The notes below the pieces were generated by a model. The model made no database searches, was not told the DNA's origin, and worked only from the letters and a program-made list of their open reading frames with translations. A stretch of 64,000 nucleotides of DNA from Synchiropus splendidus (taxonomy: Eukaryota; Chordata; Actinopteri; Syngnathiformes; Callionymidae), in contig NC_071347.1 of the NCBI RefSeq assembly GCF_027744825.2, forward strand, positions 19,788,001-19,852,000. The letters run 5' to 3'. Every line of letters starts with the position of its first letter. The first letter of the stretch is position 1. Positions 1 through 11,400 of the stretch are shown one piece after another. A program made the position numbers and the translations under genes.

Positions 1-1094
1 GGAGAAAGTCGTCGGTGTCGGGGAGTCATATTTGTTGGGAACAATCACTTGTTTGTAGGCCTTAGGCCGTGAACCCTAAGATGAACATCCTGTCCTGGCT
101 TGGAACAGGGTCGCAGGGTGATGAAAACCCTCATGACCAGACACACATGACCCGGGAGGCCCAGTGGGTTGAGTGTCCAGTCGCCATTCGTCTTTGTTGA
201 TTCATACCTTACAGTGTGTGCAGATGGGAGGGAGACCTTCATCTGTTTTCCTGTCTGTGCAACCCATCGTGTGTCCGTGTGACTGTCAATCATCCACCTC
301 CCTGGTCGTGACGCCTTCTTCTTCTCAAGCCCATCCAACACTCATTAATCCACACATCCTCCCTTCCCACCACCATTGTCTGTTAGGTTCCTCTTCTCTT
401 CATCTGTTCTTTCCTATCTATCCAGCAGTCTTCCCAACCTCTCTTGCTGCCAGGCTATCATTCATCTTTCTACCATCTCTCTCCCCAGCTATCTCACATC
501 CATCCATCCATCCATCTCTCAGTCCAATGGCCAGTTTTTGATCTGTGTGTTCATCCATCCATTCCTCATACTGCCCCTATCTATGCATTCATTCGTCTCT
601 CTGTGCGCTTCTCAGCTGACAGTCTGTCCTTTCATCTACCGTCCTTTGATCTGCCCTGTGACCCTCTCATGTCTCATCCAGCTATATCATAGTCAAACCC
701 TCCACTCGCCCGGAAACGCTCCGCTTCTGCTCCTCAAGTGTTGGTGTCTGTTTGTCTTCAACCTGAGCAGAGAGAAGAGCCAGAAGCCGAAGCAGACAGA
801 CCTGGTCACGGTTCACCTTTGAACCACGCAGAGCAGCCTTCGATCGTAGGATTTCCATTTTTTTTTCATCACAGTAGCCTCAGAGCTAAAACCGGTCTGA
901 GCACAGCAAACGACTTTCCTTGATTCCAACTAGGAGAGTATTAATATTTGGCAAACACACACAACATAACCCTCGTGACTTTGCGACTCACTTTGATCAC
1001 CATAGCTCACTCCTTTGTTTTGACTTACTCTGAAGCAATATTACAAAAGCAGAGTTCTCCTTTTCATGCCGACCAGCAGCCTTTGTTCTCAGTC
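1..1094. other. Non-coding stretch with ATCC-rich simple sequence
   Basis: This stretch is C/T-rich on the plus strand. Around 480-560 and 590-700 it contains degenerate CATC/CATT runs typical of fish microsatellite DNA. Open frames here are biased translations of that simple sequence (S/H/P/L-rich) and I do not count them as genes. Confidence 0.5.
776..822 (+). CDS. Possible terminal coding exon of an unidentified upstream gene
   Basis: A pyrimidine-rich stretch ending in an AG (about 745-780) is followed by a short open frame. The frame reads ...EKSQKPKQTDLVTVHL and then a TGA stop at 820-822. The peptide is charged and would make a plausible C-terminus, but I do not recognise the family. 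No clear poly(A) signal follows within 100 bp. It may equally be a chance frame inside non-coding DNA. Nothing else in 1-3000 looks coding. Confidence 0.15.
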
Positions 1095-1102
1095 CTGTAG
1101 TG

Positions 1103-1637
1103 CAGACCTGGGTAAAGTGTGGCCCAGGGGCCAGATGCGGCCCTTTTCCTGTGTTTTTGCGGCCCACATGAGGTCAGACTAAAACTATACAACTGATAAG
1201 CAGTCATTGTTCTATTTTTTGTCTTGTTTCATTCTTAGCATTATTGTTTCAACAGTAGTTATAACATGTTCAGGACTAAAATTTCTTTTCATCTGCCATT
1301 TCAGTGAGTATTTTTTGTTCTTCAAAATATTGAAAGAAAATGCAAATTATATTTTGAAATTAATTTCCTTTTAATATTTCATAGATATTTGTGCTATAAT
1401 TGTATAATTATTTATATTTAAATTCAATCACATATTAAATTGAATATTTGTATAGGTTTCACGCCATATTTTCACTTTTTAATATCCTGTCTTTAATGGT
1501 CCATTTCATCCTTGTTACTTAAGATTTTTTTCCCTCATGTTTCTTAGTCATCGCCGCCTTTCTTTTGGCATGGCGGCCCCTCACAACAGTCACAGTTAAT
1601 AATGTGGCCCTTTTGGACATTTAGCTGCCCACCTCTG
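1103..1637. mobile_element. Non-autonomous hAT-like element (MITE) with 8-bp target-site duplication
   Basis: The element is 535 bp long. Its left end reads CAGACCTGGG and the reverse complement of its right end reads CAGAGGTGGG, so it has imperfect terminal inverted repeats. Both ends also carry 'GGCCC'-rich subterminal sequence. The 8-bp sequence ctgtagtg flanks it directly on each side (1095-1102 and 1638-1645), which is the target-site length of the hAT superfamily. The interior is AT-rich and has no transposase frame. Superfamily assignment rests on the 8-bp duplication and the end sequences. Confidence 0.8.
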
Positions 1638-1645
1638 CTGTAGTG

Positions 1646-2999
1646 TAAGGAGTGTATTCATGTGATGCTTTTTGACACTCCAGTTGCTTTATCTTATCCT
1701 TAAAGAGTGACCAGCCTTCACTCCTTCACACCACAGAATTGCTTCCACTCGTGAACTTACCATGAACTCTGGGGATCCCAACACAGACAGGGCTGGCCAA
1801 CCTGTCAGAGGCTAAGAGTCGTATTGTTTTACTGTGTTGCTAAAAAGAGCCACATCCTACAAATATGTCAGGCTGTAAGGCTCAGCTGAAGAGCTGTTCA
1901 CGTGATGAGGCAGCAGTATAGCAGTTAAAGCACATCCCTGTGTGTCACAAGGTTGCGTCCAGTGTATGTCTCTTGTGCATGTATTTTTAACCGTGATCCC
2001 CCTGGAAATGTCAAGTGGCGTAGATAGAAATGTGTGCGGCATTTATTTTACTTACTATATTATTTTGCGCAGCGCATGCCACCAATAACGTGGCCCCGGT
2101 CTGTGGGTGTGAGCGACGCTGCAGATTGGAGCGTCTCATCTTCACTCCACTAAATTAAACAGACTTCACCACAATCATCGATCATAGGTGAAACACATGT
2201 CATACGTTTAGTTTAGGGAATGACAAAGTGAAACGTAGAACTAAGCCATGTAAATCATGTTGATCATGGATCTGATGACGCTCCAAGTCAAAGTCTTTGA
2301 ACAATATTTTGACATTTCGCTGGAATAGCTCTTACATTTTCATCTTATTTCCTGTATCTCAACAGCGACTTGACCAAAATCGCAGACAGACGTTTGAGTC
2401 GGCCAACTGAAGGTACCTGCATCTGAGTGGACCGCCTCCATGGCGTCACCTTCTATAGCTAGGGGTGTTAACAATTTCATATAACTGCAATGCACTCAAT
2501 GGGACAGCAGGTGGCAGTAGTCCTAATGAACTGGCTCGCACAGCACACACAGGCACAAAGAAGAAAGAGAGACTGAATCCTCCAATCTGCTTATCTGGTT
2601 CTTATCTGTCTCATTATCAACACAAAACTATGTTTAAAACACACCGAATGAGACAGATAAACACCGATGATCATGTGACCTGGCAGGAGGAAGTAATGAA
2701 GCTATAAATAGGTGATCTCATGAGCACTTGAAATCAAATGTTTTGTTGAGTGCTTCTTGATGACAAGCCACAGCATGTGCGAACTCTGAACGGTCTTGAT
2801 GTGTTCTCTCAGATCAGCGTGAGCGAGGCGATGATAAACTCCTCTGGTTAACAGACCGCAGCCACACAGTTCACGCTGCCTGCAGCTGCAGCAGAAGCAG
2901 AGACTTTCTAGCGCAGGGCAGGGGACTGGATAGTTCTGGTCCACTTTAGCACAAGGCAGAACAGCCTCAAAGGTCTGAAATCTTCACCAGCAGACGCCT
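1646..2999. other. Non-coding stretch, nothing recognised
   Basis: Mixed-composition sequence between the hAT-like element and the 3' end of ppcdc. There are no splice-flanked open frames, no RNA gene and no clear repeat boundaries that I can support. Confidence 0.4.
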
Positions 3000-3017
3000 T
3001 GTGCACGTAAAGAATGC

Positions 3018-3023
3018 TTTATT
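3018..3023 (-). terminator. Poly(A) signal of ppcdc
   Basis: On the minus strand this is AATAAA, about 200 nt downstream of the ppcdc stop codon. It is the first canonical hexamer after the stop and probably marks the transcript end near 3000. Confidence 0.6.
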
Positions 3024-3224
3024 TCAGGAGGTTTCTCCCACTTCCTGTTCTACATGGGAGGAAGTTTGATTATATAATCCTCCATTTGTCTCACAAGTGA
3101 ACTTCAATCATGACAGTTACTCTGAAAGGGAAGACACTGCAAGATATTTTTAAGGCTCAAGGTGGATGTTTAGGTTCATCTCTGACAGATAGAAGCAGAA
3201 TATGAAAGAAGAAAGTGACGCTAG

Positions 3225-6200
3225 TCATGTATTCTGACATGACTCCTCCGATTTCTGTACATATTGCTTGACGACATCGACGATGGTTGGAACGTCGGCC
3301 ATGCCGCCTTTACCTGTGATGAAAGAGATGAAAGTCATTTGTTTTTCTCATATATTTTCTAAAAAAAACATGGTTGCAAATAAGCGTCTAATGTATTCAA
3401 ACTAAGCACAGGGTTTCCACTACATGCAAATAAAAGCTGTCACGACCTTTTGTTACATTGTGTTATCAATGTAAACTATATTGTATGAATCATTCATATG
3501 ACTATAGGGTTTATATCTGCATACATTTATGGACCATATTAATAATTTACAATTGTACATAGGAAACGTGACATTGCTATACAAATACTTGAAAAACGCA
3601 CACCGGAGCCTCTGTCTCATGTCTGGTTGTACAGTGTTTCACTCGAGGCAACAGTGGGAACACAGTCTTACTCACGCAAGACTTTCCAAAATCTTAAGGA
3701 TTTTTTTTTGGTTTATCACTCAGAAACCAGGGTTTGGGTTGGTGCTCCCCTACACTTTCAAAACCTCCCGGAGGAAACCCAGAGGTAAAGGAAGAGTTAC
3801 TTCCCGATCCCGTAAAAAGTTGAATCTGAGCTTGACGCCAGACCTGCTTCTAAAAGACTCCAGTCACCAAGGACTACAGACTGATAACCGACTGATACCC
3901 AACTTTCCCATGAGCACCAAGTCATAACAAAGCAGATACTACTTGAGCAACAAGTCACTACAGCATTGTTTAACTGTAGACTTGTGCACTTCACAGAGCG
4001 GTGAGTTAGGTCTCCCACTGTTTATCCTACTTCATGGGGACCGATTCTTGACAAAACCAATTCTTGAGGCTGAAGACTTCAAGATAACTGGGTCATTACA
4101 ATTGGGTTACCGTTTGGTTCAGAGTCCTGGTTAAGGTCAGCCATGTCTTTTGGATGGTTAGGTTTAGTGTGACACTGATCTTATGAGGACATTTTACTTT
4201 GTGCCGACATTTTGTGCTGAGAGTTTTGAGGGTGAAAATGTCAAAATAACTGGATAGAGGAAGGATAGAGATACAAGTATGCATGTGAGCGTGCGTGTGC
4301 TTTTATAGCAATCCTTGTGAGGACTAATTCTTGGAAGCACAGATACTTATGGGGGCATTTTTGCTGGTCCCCACAAGTCCAAGCCTCAATTTGAGGATGA
4401 AAATGTAGAAATAACTGGGTCATTATGACCAGGTTTCACTTTGGTTCAGAGTCCTGGTTTTTGTTTTGGATGGTTAGGTTTAGGGTGAGAGTGTTATGGC
4501 AATGAGAGGTCCCCACAAGGATAGCGAGACAAAAGTGTGTGTGTGTGTGTCATTTGCATTGTTTTCTTCACCTTCATCTCCACATGCCAGCACCTTCACG
4601 ATGCAGGGAATCTCCACGTATCCAAATTCCTTCAGTCTAGACACATTCTGTTCTGTGATAGGATGCACCCACATGGCCGTGTTCATGGCGGTGCAGAAGA
4701 GGAGGGGCCGACTGGTGTCCCACGCTCGCACCACGCACGTCTGCCCGCCACAGACAGAGATCAGCGTCACCATGCGCAGGAATGCCGCGCTTCGTTCTCA
4801 CCAGCATGTTGTCGCAGAGGCCGTTGGCGATCTTCCCAAGCGTGTTAGCGTCCAACGGGGCGATGAGCAGCAGGTCTGCCCAGCGCCGCAACTCAATGTG
4901 GAGAACCGGGTCTGACTTCTTGGTCCACATCTGAGTCAGAGTCAAAAACTTATTCTCAGCTCAAGGTTAGAGATGGCTCAGTTAAGTGTGTTGGGGAGCA
5001 GGAGAGTACGACGTAAAGGGGTCGTTTTACCTTCCTTTAAATGAAGCTGCTGGAAGTTTTGATCGGCTCTGACCGAAACGTAGTACAGATCTGGGGCAGA
5101 GAACTCACCTCCCATTCATCTTTATCGCCATAGATTTTAGCTGAAACCTCCGCCGGGTCATAAAAGTGCCTGGCATGTTCGGTCGTCACCACCCTGACGT
5201 TCACCTGACAAACACAAATATGGTTACAGGAGCAGCTGCTGAGACCTAAACAACCTGGCGTTGTCATACGACTCTCCTATTCTCCATCTTAAATTCGAGC
5301 GCCTCGGTCGTCCAGTCCCAGCAGCTGTAAATCGCCTGATTTATCGGACATATTGCTGTTCAAAATGCTAACAGCTCAGCACAGCGAGCCATAACAAGTG
5401 TAAATCAGCCATCAACAGCAGTCCACCACAGCAAAAGGGGTTTTAAAAACAAGGAATGTGGGCACATGGCAAGGCAGCATTCTTATGTGGCATATTTATG
5501 TTTGAATCAAACATCATATTGAGGAAGGAAAGAGGGCGATAACACTTAAATGATTGCCATGTTGGGATCAGTAACTTCATGGTTTAGGATTAGCCCGAGT
5601 CACGGCCGGAAGATTTATGGGGACATCAGTCAGTGGGGAACTAAACAAACATCATTCAGAGAGATAGCAGAGAGGCCAGAGGCCCGTAAATCTGAAAGCA
5701 GGAGATTAAAGGCTTCAAAGTTGAGACCTGAGTGCAAAAGGAATTTTGCGGGTTCAATTTGGGGTTCAGGTTTTGTGGGGGGTGTTGTTGTTCTAACTAG
5801 CAGGACCCCCTGGACGCTCTTTAAATCCACTGGCTTCGTGCGGTCCCAAGATGCAGCAGTCCGAATCAAAACAGCGCCATTTTGGCAGGAGCCCGTACCA
5901 ACCCGGACGGCCAACACTAGTCAGCAAGAAATGTTGCTGCTTTCATCAAACAAAATATTAGTTCTTATTCTGGAAGGCCAGAATCTTCGGGGGAAAGTGT
6001 TTTATAGGACTCCAAGAGGACGGAAATGGATCGCGGCCATTTTAGGAGCAGACAAAACCAAACTACGGGTTGGAGTCTGAAAGTATTCGTGCAGCGTTGA
6101 CTATTCATCACAAACCCAGTGGAGTGAGACCATCATGTGAGCTGCAGGGAACTGTCCAGGGTGTCCCTCACCACTCACCCTGAGTGTCTAATATAAGCGC

Positions 6201-8002
6201 CAGCCAACCACACAGGAGAAGACGCCTGGAAAGGATTAAACCTATGGAGTTCCTCTGAAGGATACTTTAAATTGAATTTATATTTCAGCTCACCCAGTGA
6301 AACCCACATAGTCTTGGGGAAAAAAAGTGCTTATCAGTGCCAGTTTCAAATTTTGCAAGCCTAATCAACATTTTGGCTAGTGTTGCCTCACGCTGCGGTT
6401 TTCAATAGTTTCGTTTCCTTTCTTTCATCTCACCGCAATCTGCGTGGTAAGGGTTTTTTGGATCGGATAAGACCTTTTGACACTTGCATATCAGTAAGGT
6501 TGTGAAACACTTTATTGATTTGGAAATTAAAGAGCACCTTTACCCAATTCCACTGTATTTTATTTTTATGCGGATGAAATGATGGACTGAACTGTTAGTC
6601 AGTGGTTATGACTGTCGATGGTGAATCAGCAGGATTTCAATTGCTTGCAAAACAAGTTATAACAAGCTGCTTTTGTTTTTACTAACGGTAGTGACTCAGG
6701 AAACGTCAGGGATATAGTCACTTAAAATGGGGCTGGTAACACGAGAACAGGTTCGTCTCAACATGCAAAAGGCTCTGGATGAACCTGTGCTCTTCTCTCT
6801 TCTTGGTCACTGCTTCCTGGGAGGATGAGTTGCTACTTCTGCTCAGGCTTTTTGTGCCACACCTTGGGCTAGAATTTGGCCAAACAACCGGCAGAAAGTG
6901 GATCACATTAAATTATTTTATGGTGTTCCTCATATTCAGCTCACTAAAAAGAATGTGCTTGTGTGGGTTTCCTCCAGCCACTCTGGTTTCCTCCCACAGT
7001 TGGATGACTCTAAATTGTCCATAGCTCCGCAGGTGTAAGTGGTGTGACCTAGGGTGACCTCTGCCTCCTCCTATACAGTATATGTGGTATGAGCCAGGTT
7101 AATCTTTTGTTCTACAGGTAGAAACTAGTTTGTTGATTCTAATCGGAACAAAAAAATGCAAAACCACACTGACAAAAGTCAAAAGATAATGCCCTTTGTT
7201 AACTTGAGTAAACATGTGCGGTATTATGACGCCATTAAATTGCATTTCAATGGTTTGAAAAAAAAAACACATTTTAATTATGCTTCGTTCAAAAAACGAT
7301 TTACCGATAGAAGCGTTTTAATCGTCTCAGCTGGTTCAACTCCAACTGCCAACTTCTTGCAGAATTATACCACCTAGCGGCCACAGCCCATATTGCACAT
7401 ATTCGAAAATATGGCTGCAATTTGTACGCTTGATTGTGTTCTACTTGCAGTGAAGCTACGAACTAAATGCTAATGTAGTGATTATTCGTTACTACATCGC
7501 ATTAAATGGCTCGAAACAATATACGTATTTAATGCGTTCATCTTTTAATGTTTTTTTTTTCGGAAATTACACTTTGATTTATCTCTTTACCTGGGATCAA
7601 CTCGTGAAACTCATCAATTAAAACAATTCAAACGAAAATCATCTGAATTTTATTTTTTTTTTACAATTTCCATCACGACTGATCTAATCTTCCTTCTCAT
7701 TGGTGAACTTATCAGATCATATTTCCGGGGAGCAACAATCTAAACGTCAGGCGAAAACAATGTATCTTAAGACTGGAATATTAAGATGCCTTGCGACGTG
7801 TGACATGACCGAACACAAAGTAATTATCAACTTCATGTCAAGTGCATGAGTCGCTCACCCCAGGAATCTTAAGCAGTTCAGAAACCAGCAGAGGTAGTTT
7901 GATTGCAGCCACACTTCCGGAGACACCCACGAGGATGTTGAAACCGTCTTTAGATTTTAGGAAATCGGGATCGGAACAAGCAGCGTTCGAATCTGACTGC
8001 AT
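3225..8002 (-). CDS. ppcdc: Phosphopantothenoylcysteine decarboxylase (PPCDC)
   Basis: This flavoprotein decarboxylates 4'-phosphopantothenoylcysteine to 4'-phosphopantetheine, the third step of coenzyme A synthesis, in the cytosol. Five coding exons on the minus strand (7859-8002, 5109-5204, 4802-4930, 4572-4740, 3225-3313) join in phase with GT-AG introns. They give 208 residues; I recall about 204 for human. The N-terminal Rossmann segment NILVGVSGSVAAIK lies near residues 22-35. The catalytic histidine sits in HIELRRWAD (H91). The essential asparagine lies in AMNTAMW (N143). The flexible clamp cysteine is C176 in LACGDEG. The usual proline of the PAMN motif is threonine here (T140). The start is the ATG that gives a normal N-terminus; intron 1 is 2.65 kb. 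The gene is head to head with fnbp4. The 3' end of intron 4 carries TG-tailed repeats. Confidence 0.93.
4020..4551 (+). repeat. Dispersed TG-tailed repeat, two tandem partial copies
   Basis: Two related units (about 4020-4290 and 4311-4551) share 'ataactgggtcatta', 'ttcagagtcctggtt' and 'ggatggttaggttta' blocks. The second unit ends in 'ggtccccacaaggatag' followed by a (TG)n run at about 4535-4551. The same family occurs at 33099-34031, 39226-39345 and 58330-58480. It lies in ppcdc intron 4, with the TG tail about 20 bp from the exon 4 donor. I cannot assign a repeat class. Confidence 0.7.
5205..7858. other. ppcdc intron 1
   Basis: This 2.65-kb intron has no supported gene. Near 6940-7060 it carries 'tttcctcccacag...tctaaattgtcc', a motif common to an old and very widespread fish LINE-related repeat; similar text recurs at 60840-60925 and 62110-62130. 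A 176-codon open frame at 5550-6080 has no splice context and no recognisable domain. Confidence 0.5.
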
Positions 8003-8490
8003 TGTGCGGCGAGTTCTTCTTGGTAGCTAAGATGCTAGTGCGTCTAAGATGAGCGAACATTTTCTCGAATTATATCTGCTAGAGTCTCCAGCGACGGTAA
8101 TTAGTGGAAGTGGTACGGATCCCATTCATAATGTGATGTCGCAGTCCAGTGAATAATCTGTAATTCCACGAGAATACACTGAAATTGAATGCTTCAGTTG
8201 ATAAGATTTCAAGAGGCGCAGTGTATGGATTTAGACCAAACGTTAACGAAACGTCTTTCTGCGAGAATTTATTCGGAGCGAACTCTGAACATATGACCAT
8301 CGGAAGCCCAGCTTCCGTAAATAATCGGTGCCAACCAATCAGAAAGCGAGAAGACGGATGTGACCGTCGGGAATGCGCACGCAGCGTCTATACTGGAACG
8401 CGCCTGCTCGCACAATACAGCTCGGGGGCGCTGCAGCTGTGTCCCACTGTCGACGGTAAAACCAGTTGGCCGTTACTCGGGCAGTCGGCG
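8003..8490. promoter_or_regulatory. Shared bidirectional promoter of ppcdc and fnbp4
   Basis: Only 488 bp separate the two divergent start codons. The interval holds a CCAAT box at 8335-8339. It also holds a perfect 7-bp inverted ETS-type pair, CGGAAGC at 8301-8307 and GCTTCCG at 8311-8317, separated by three bases. CpG density rises on the fnbp4 side (8350-8600) and no TATA box is obvious. This is the usual architecture of a housekeeping bidirectional promoter. Transcription starts are inferred, not seen. Confidence 0.65.
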
Positions 8491-11400
8491 ATGAGAAAGA
8501 AGACTCGTATCTCTGTTGGAAGTGTCGGTCGGAGAACAATTCTGCAGCTCTCTCCACCCGGGCTACGTGGTGGAAACACCGACGAGAGAGACGAGGCCCT
8601 CTCGGGATCGGATGGTAAATGACCACCGCTTATTAGCTGCTAGGTTGCTAAATGCTAATGGTTCTGTTTAGCACAGATGCTAAACGCGTGTTTAAAAAAA
8701 ACACAAGTGGGTATCATCATGTGATCATTTTTTAATATCTCTCCAACACGTACTATAGTGTTATTAGGGAATTATTTTCTTGAAAAATTCAGGTCCCAGT
8801 AAACCAATGATGCGAATAGTGATTAGCCGTCTGCTACCTTGTGCTGTTGTTTTGTGTGTTTGGAGGTTTTTGCATGGTTTTGATGTGTGTCCTTTAAATG
8901 ATACAACAAAGCTGCCGTTGCGGATTCTGTTAAACTATTGTTTAGGCACAGAAGTTCTCCGTATAAATGTTATGAACGCGATTAAAAACCCGATGAGAAG
9001 TCAAACGTCATCTCCATGTGGCAATGACGTCAGTTCCCTTAAACTCCCTGAAACGTTCTTTGTTTTGTCCCTTTAGGGCACACAACGCCTTGTCATGTTA
9101 TGAATGGTGATCCAGAATATTTTAGACAAGTAGTCTGATAATGTACTGTTCCATGAACAGAATCACAGATTGTATACTCACTATATAGTTTCATGATATA
9201 CATATTTGTTGGCTGTATCTGGCAGATGAGAAGGAGGGTGACGGACCAAGGCGAGTGAAAGACAAAAGAGGCAACATGAGGGCACCCACCGTAAAAGCCA
9301 CAGGTTTGTTCATCTTTTCATGTGTTATTGGCATTTTTTCTGAAGTAATTAATGCAGCATTGTCCATTCAATAAAACCTGCAGAGGGCCTGTCCCTGCTT
9401 GGGGCTTATGAAGACAGTGATGAGGAGGATGCTGGGGTTTCTCAGCGTGCTGCTGCAACTACCAAACATAATCAATCGGCAGACATCGACAGCACGTTGG
9501 CTAACTTCATGGCGGTGGGTATTATTGCTTCGAATTTTATCAATTTGTTGCTCTTGTTTGTGCACCAGCATATTTTAAGATGCAACACCTTACACAGACA
9601 AACATTAGACTGCCTTGTGGAAAAACACCATGGAAATGAATATGATATTCAGATCATCCTACATCCGTATGTGATTGATATGCTAGCTAAGTATTTATAT
9701 TTCAATTCATAATAGTGTATTTCATATTTTCGTATTTTAAGAGTAGAAACTCCCAATAATGACACCACTTGGTACTGAGATGGCCAACCCTCTTTGAAGT
9801 CACTGCTTCACTTCAAAGAAAAAAATTATTATATTATTTGCAAGTTGATATTCCTTCCAACCCTCCACCCTCTGTTGCTGGGTCGTGGGGGCAGCAGCTA
9901 CAAAACTGCTGCATGGAAATTACTAAAAAAACTGTCTTATGTAGATGGCTGGGCTATTGATCAGTTCGTTTTCATATTAATATTTCTACAGCAATACTGG
10001 CAAAGTATTGTTCCTCTTAATTACGTTGCATGTTTTTGTCACAGGAAATTGATGCCATCACAACTCAGCCAAGCTCGGAGGATGCACCTGCCTCATCTGT
10101 GCCAGCAACAACACAAGCCAAATCACAGACCAACGCCCAACAAACCGGTCAAGGAAAGAATGCACAAAGTACAGAATTCGAGTACAACACTCAGTGCTCT
10201 CTAGCTGGAGGTAACGCATCGATTTGAAGTTTCTCTTTTGCCAAAGGACTGTTGGTTGCTCTTTTGCTTATCGTGCATCTTGTGCCTTCTAGCGGGAGTT
10301 GAGATGGGAGACTGGCAGGAGGTTTGGGATGATAACTCGGGCTGCTATTACTACTGGAACACTCTGACCAACGAGGTGTCATGGGAGCTCCCAAATTATC
10401 TTGCTGATCAGGTGCAAACTTTGAATCAGTTTGGCAACAGGTAAGAGATGGCTGCAGTAAATGTATATAGATGGTTATTGTTGCTTTGTGTTTGTTCTTA
10501 AGTTTCTAATGTCAATGCGTTTACAGCAATACAAGCTCAAATGGGAATGGAACAGACCATGCAGCCTATTATACTGCTGATGCAGCCACATCGGCACCAG
10601 AGTCTGTGAAAGACACCAAAGTCAAGGTAAGTGTAGTGCTCTATGTGTTAACTGATCAAAATGTGGCTCTTGATCTAAAATATGACTCCTAACAGGAAGT
10701 ACAAGAGAGTGTTGTCGGCCTCACAAGTGAGGAGGAGGAGCGCCGCGGGGTTGCTGCGTCGCTTCTCGGCCCCCTGATCCCCACTGAAGTGAAGGATGCT
10801 GAGGAGAAATGGAGGAAGAGATTGCTTAAAACCGTGACAGACACAGAGAGTGGCGTGGACTCTGAAGGGGAAGGAGTCCGATCCGTAGGATCACCAGCTA
10901 CTCCTTCGAGAGATGCGGACTCCATTTCAGCTGCGGACAAAGATCCGGATTCAAAGAAACAAGAAGATGGCTCAAATGGCGCTGAGGAGGCAGAGGAGGA
11001 TACAGTGGATCTGGAGATCGCTCTGGAACGCAAAAAGGTTAGTTTTTAGTGCCTTACTGATAATGCCTTGCGTAGATGTGTGATGGTGACATTTCTTTTT
11101 ACCTGCTGGATGGTTTTGTTGCAGGCAGAGCTGCGCGCACTGGAAGACTGTGACGGAAGCGCAGGTGGGTCCAGTCCAGCATCAGAGACCGGCCACGATG
11201 CTTCTGGCCCAAAGAAGAAAGGTTGGAAGACGGCCTTCATCACCGCCCCCAGCCCGGAGTCGGCCAGTCGAAGCTCAGATGTTCAAGAGAACGCAGAAAC
11301 ATGTGAGTTGAAATTGTGGGAAACGCAAGACAATTGGAAAACACTGGTGTACTGAAACACTATTCCCACAGCGGCTGGGAAAGTCCCTGAAAGCCTGGGC

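Noticed and set aside
376..822. 148-codon frame near the left end
   Set aside because: It is rich in S, H, P and L because it translates degenerate CATC simple sequence. Only its last 16 residues might be an exon.
5550..6080. 176-codon open frame on the plus strand
   Set aside because: It lies inside ppcdc intron 1, has no recognisable domain, splice context or codon bias, and overlaps an opposite-strand frame of equal quality.
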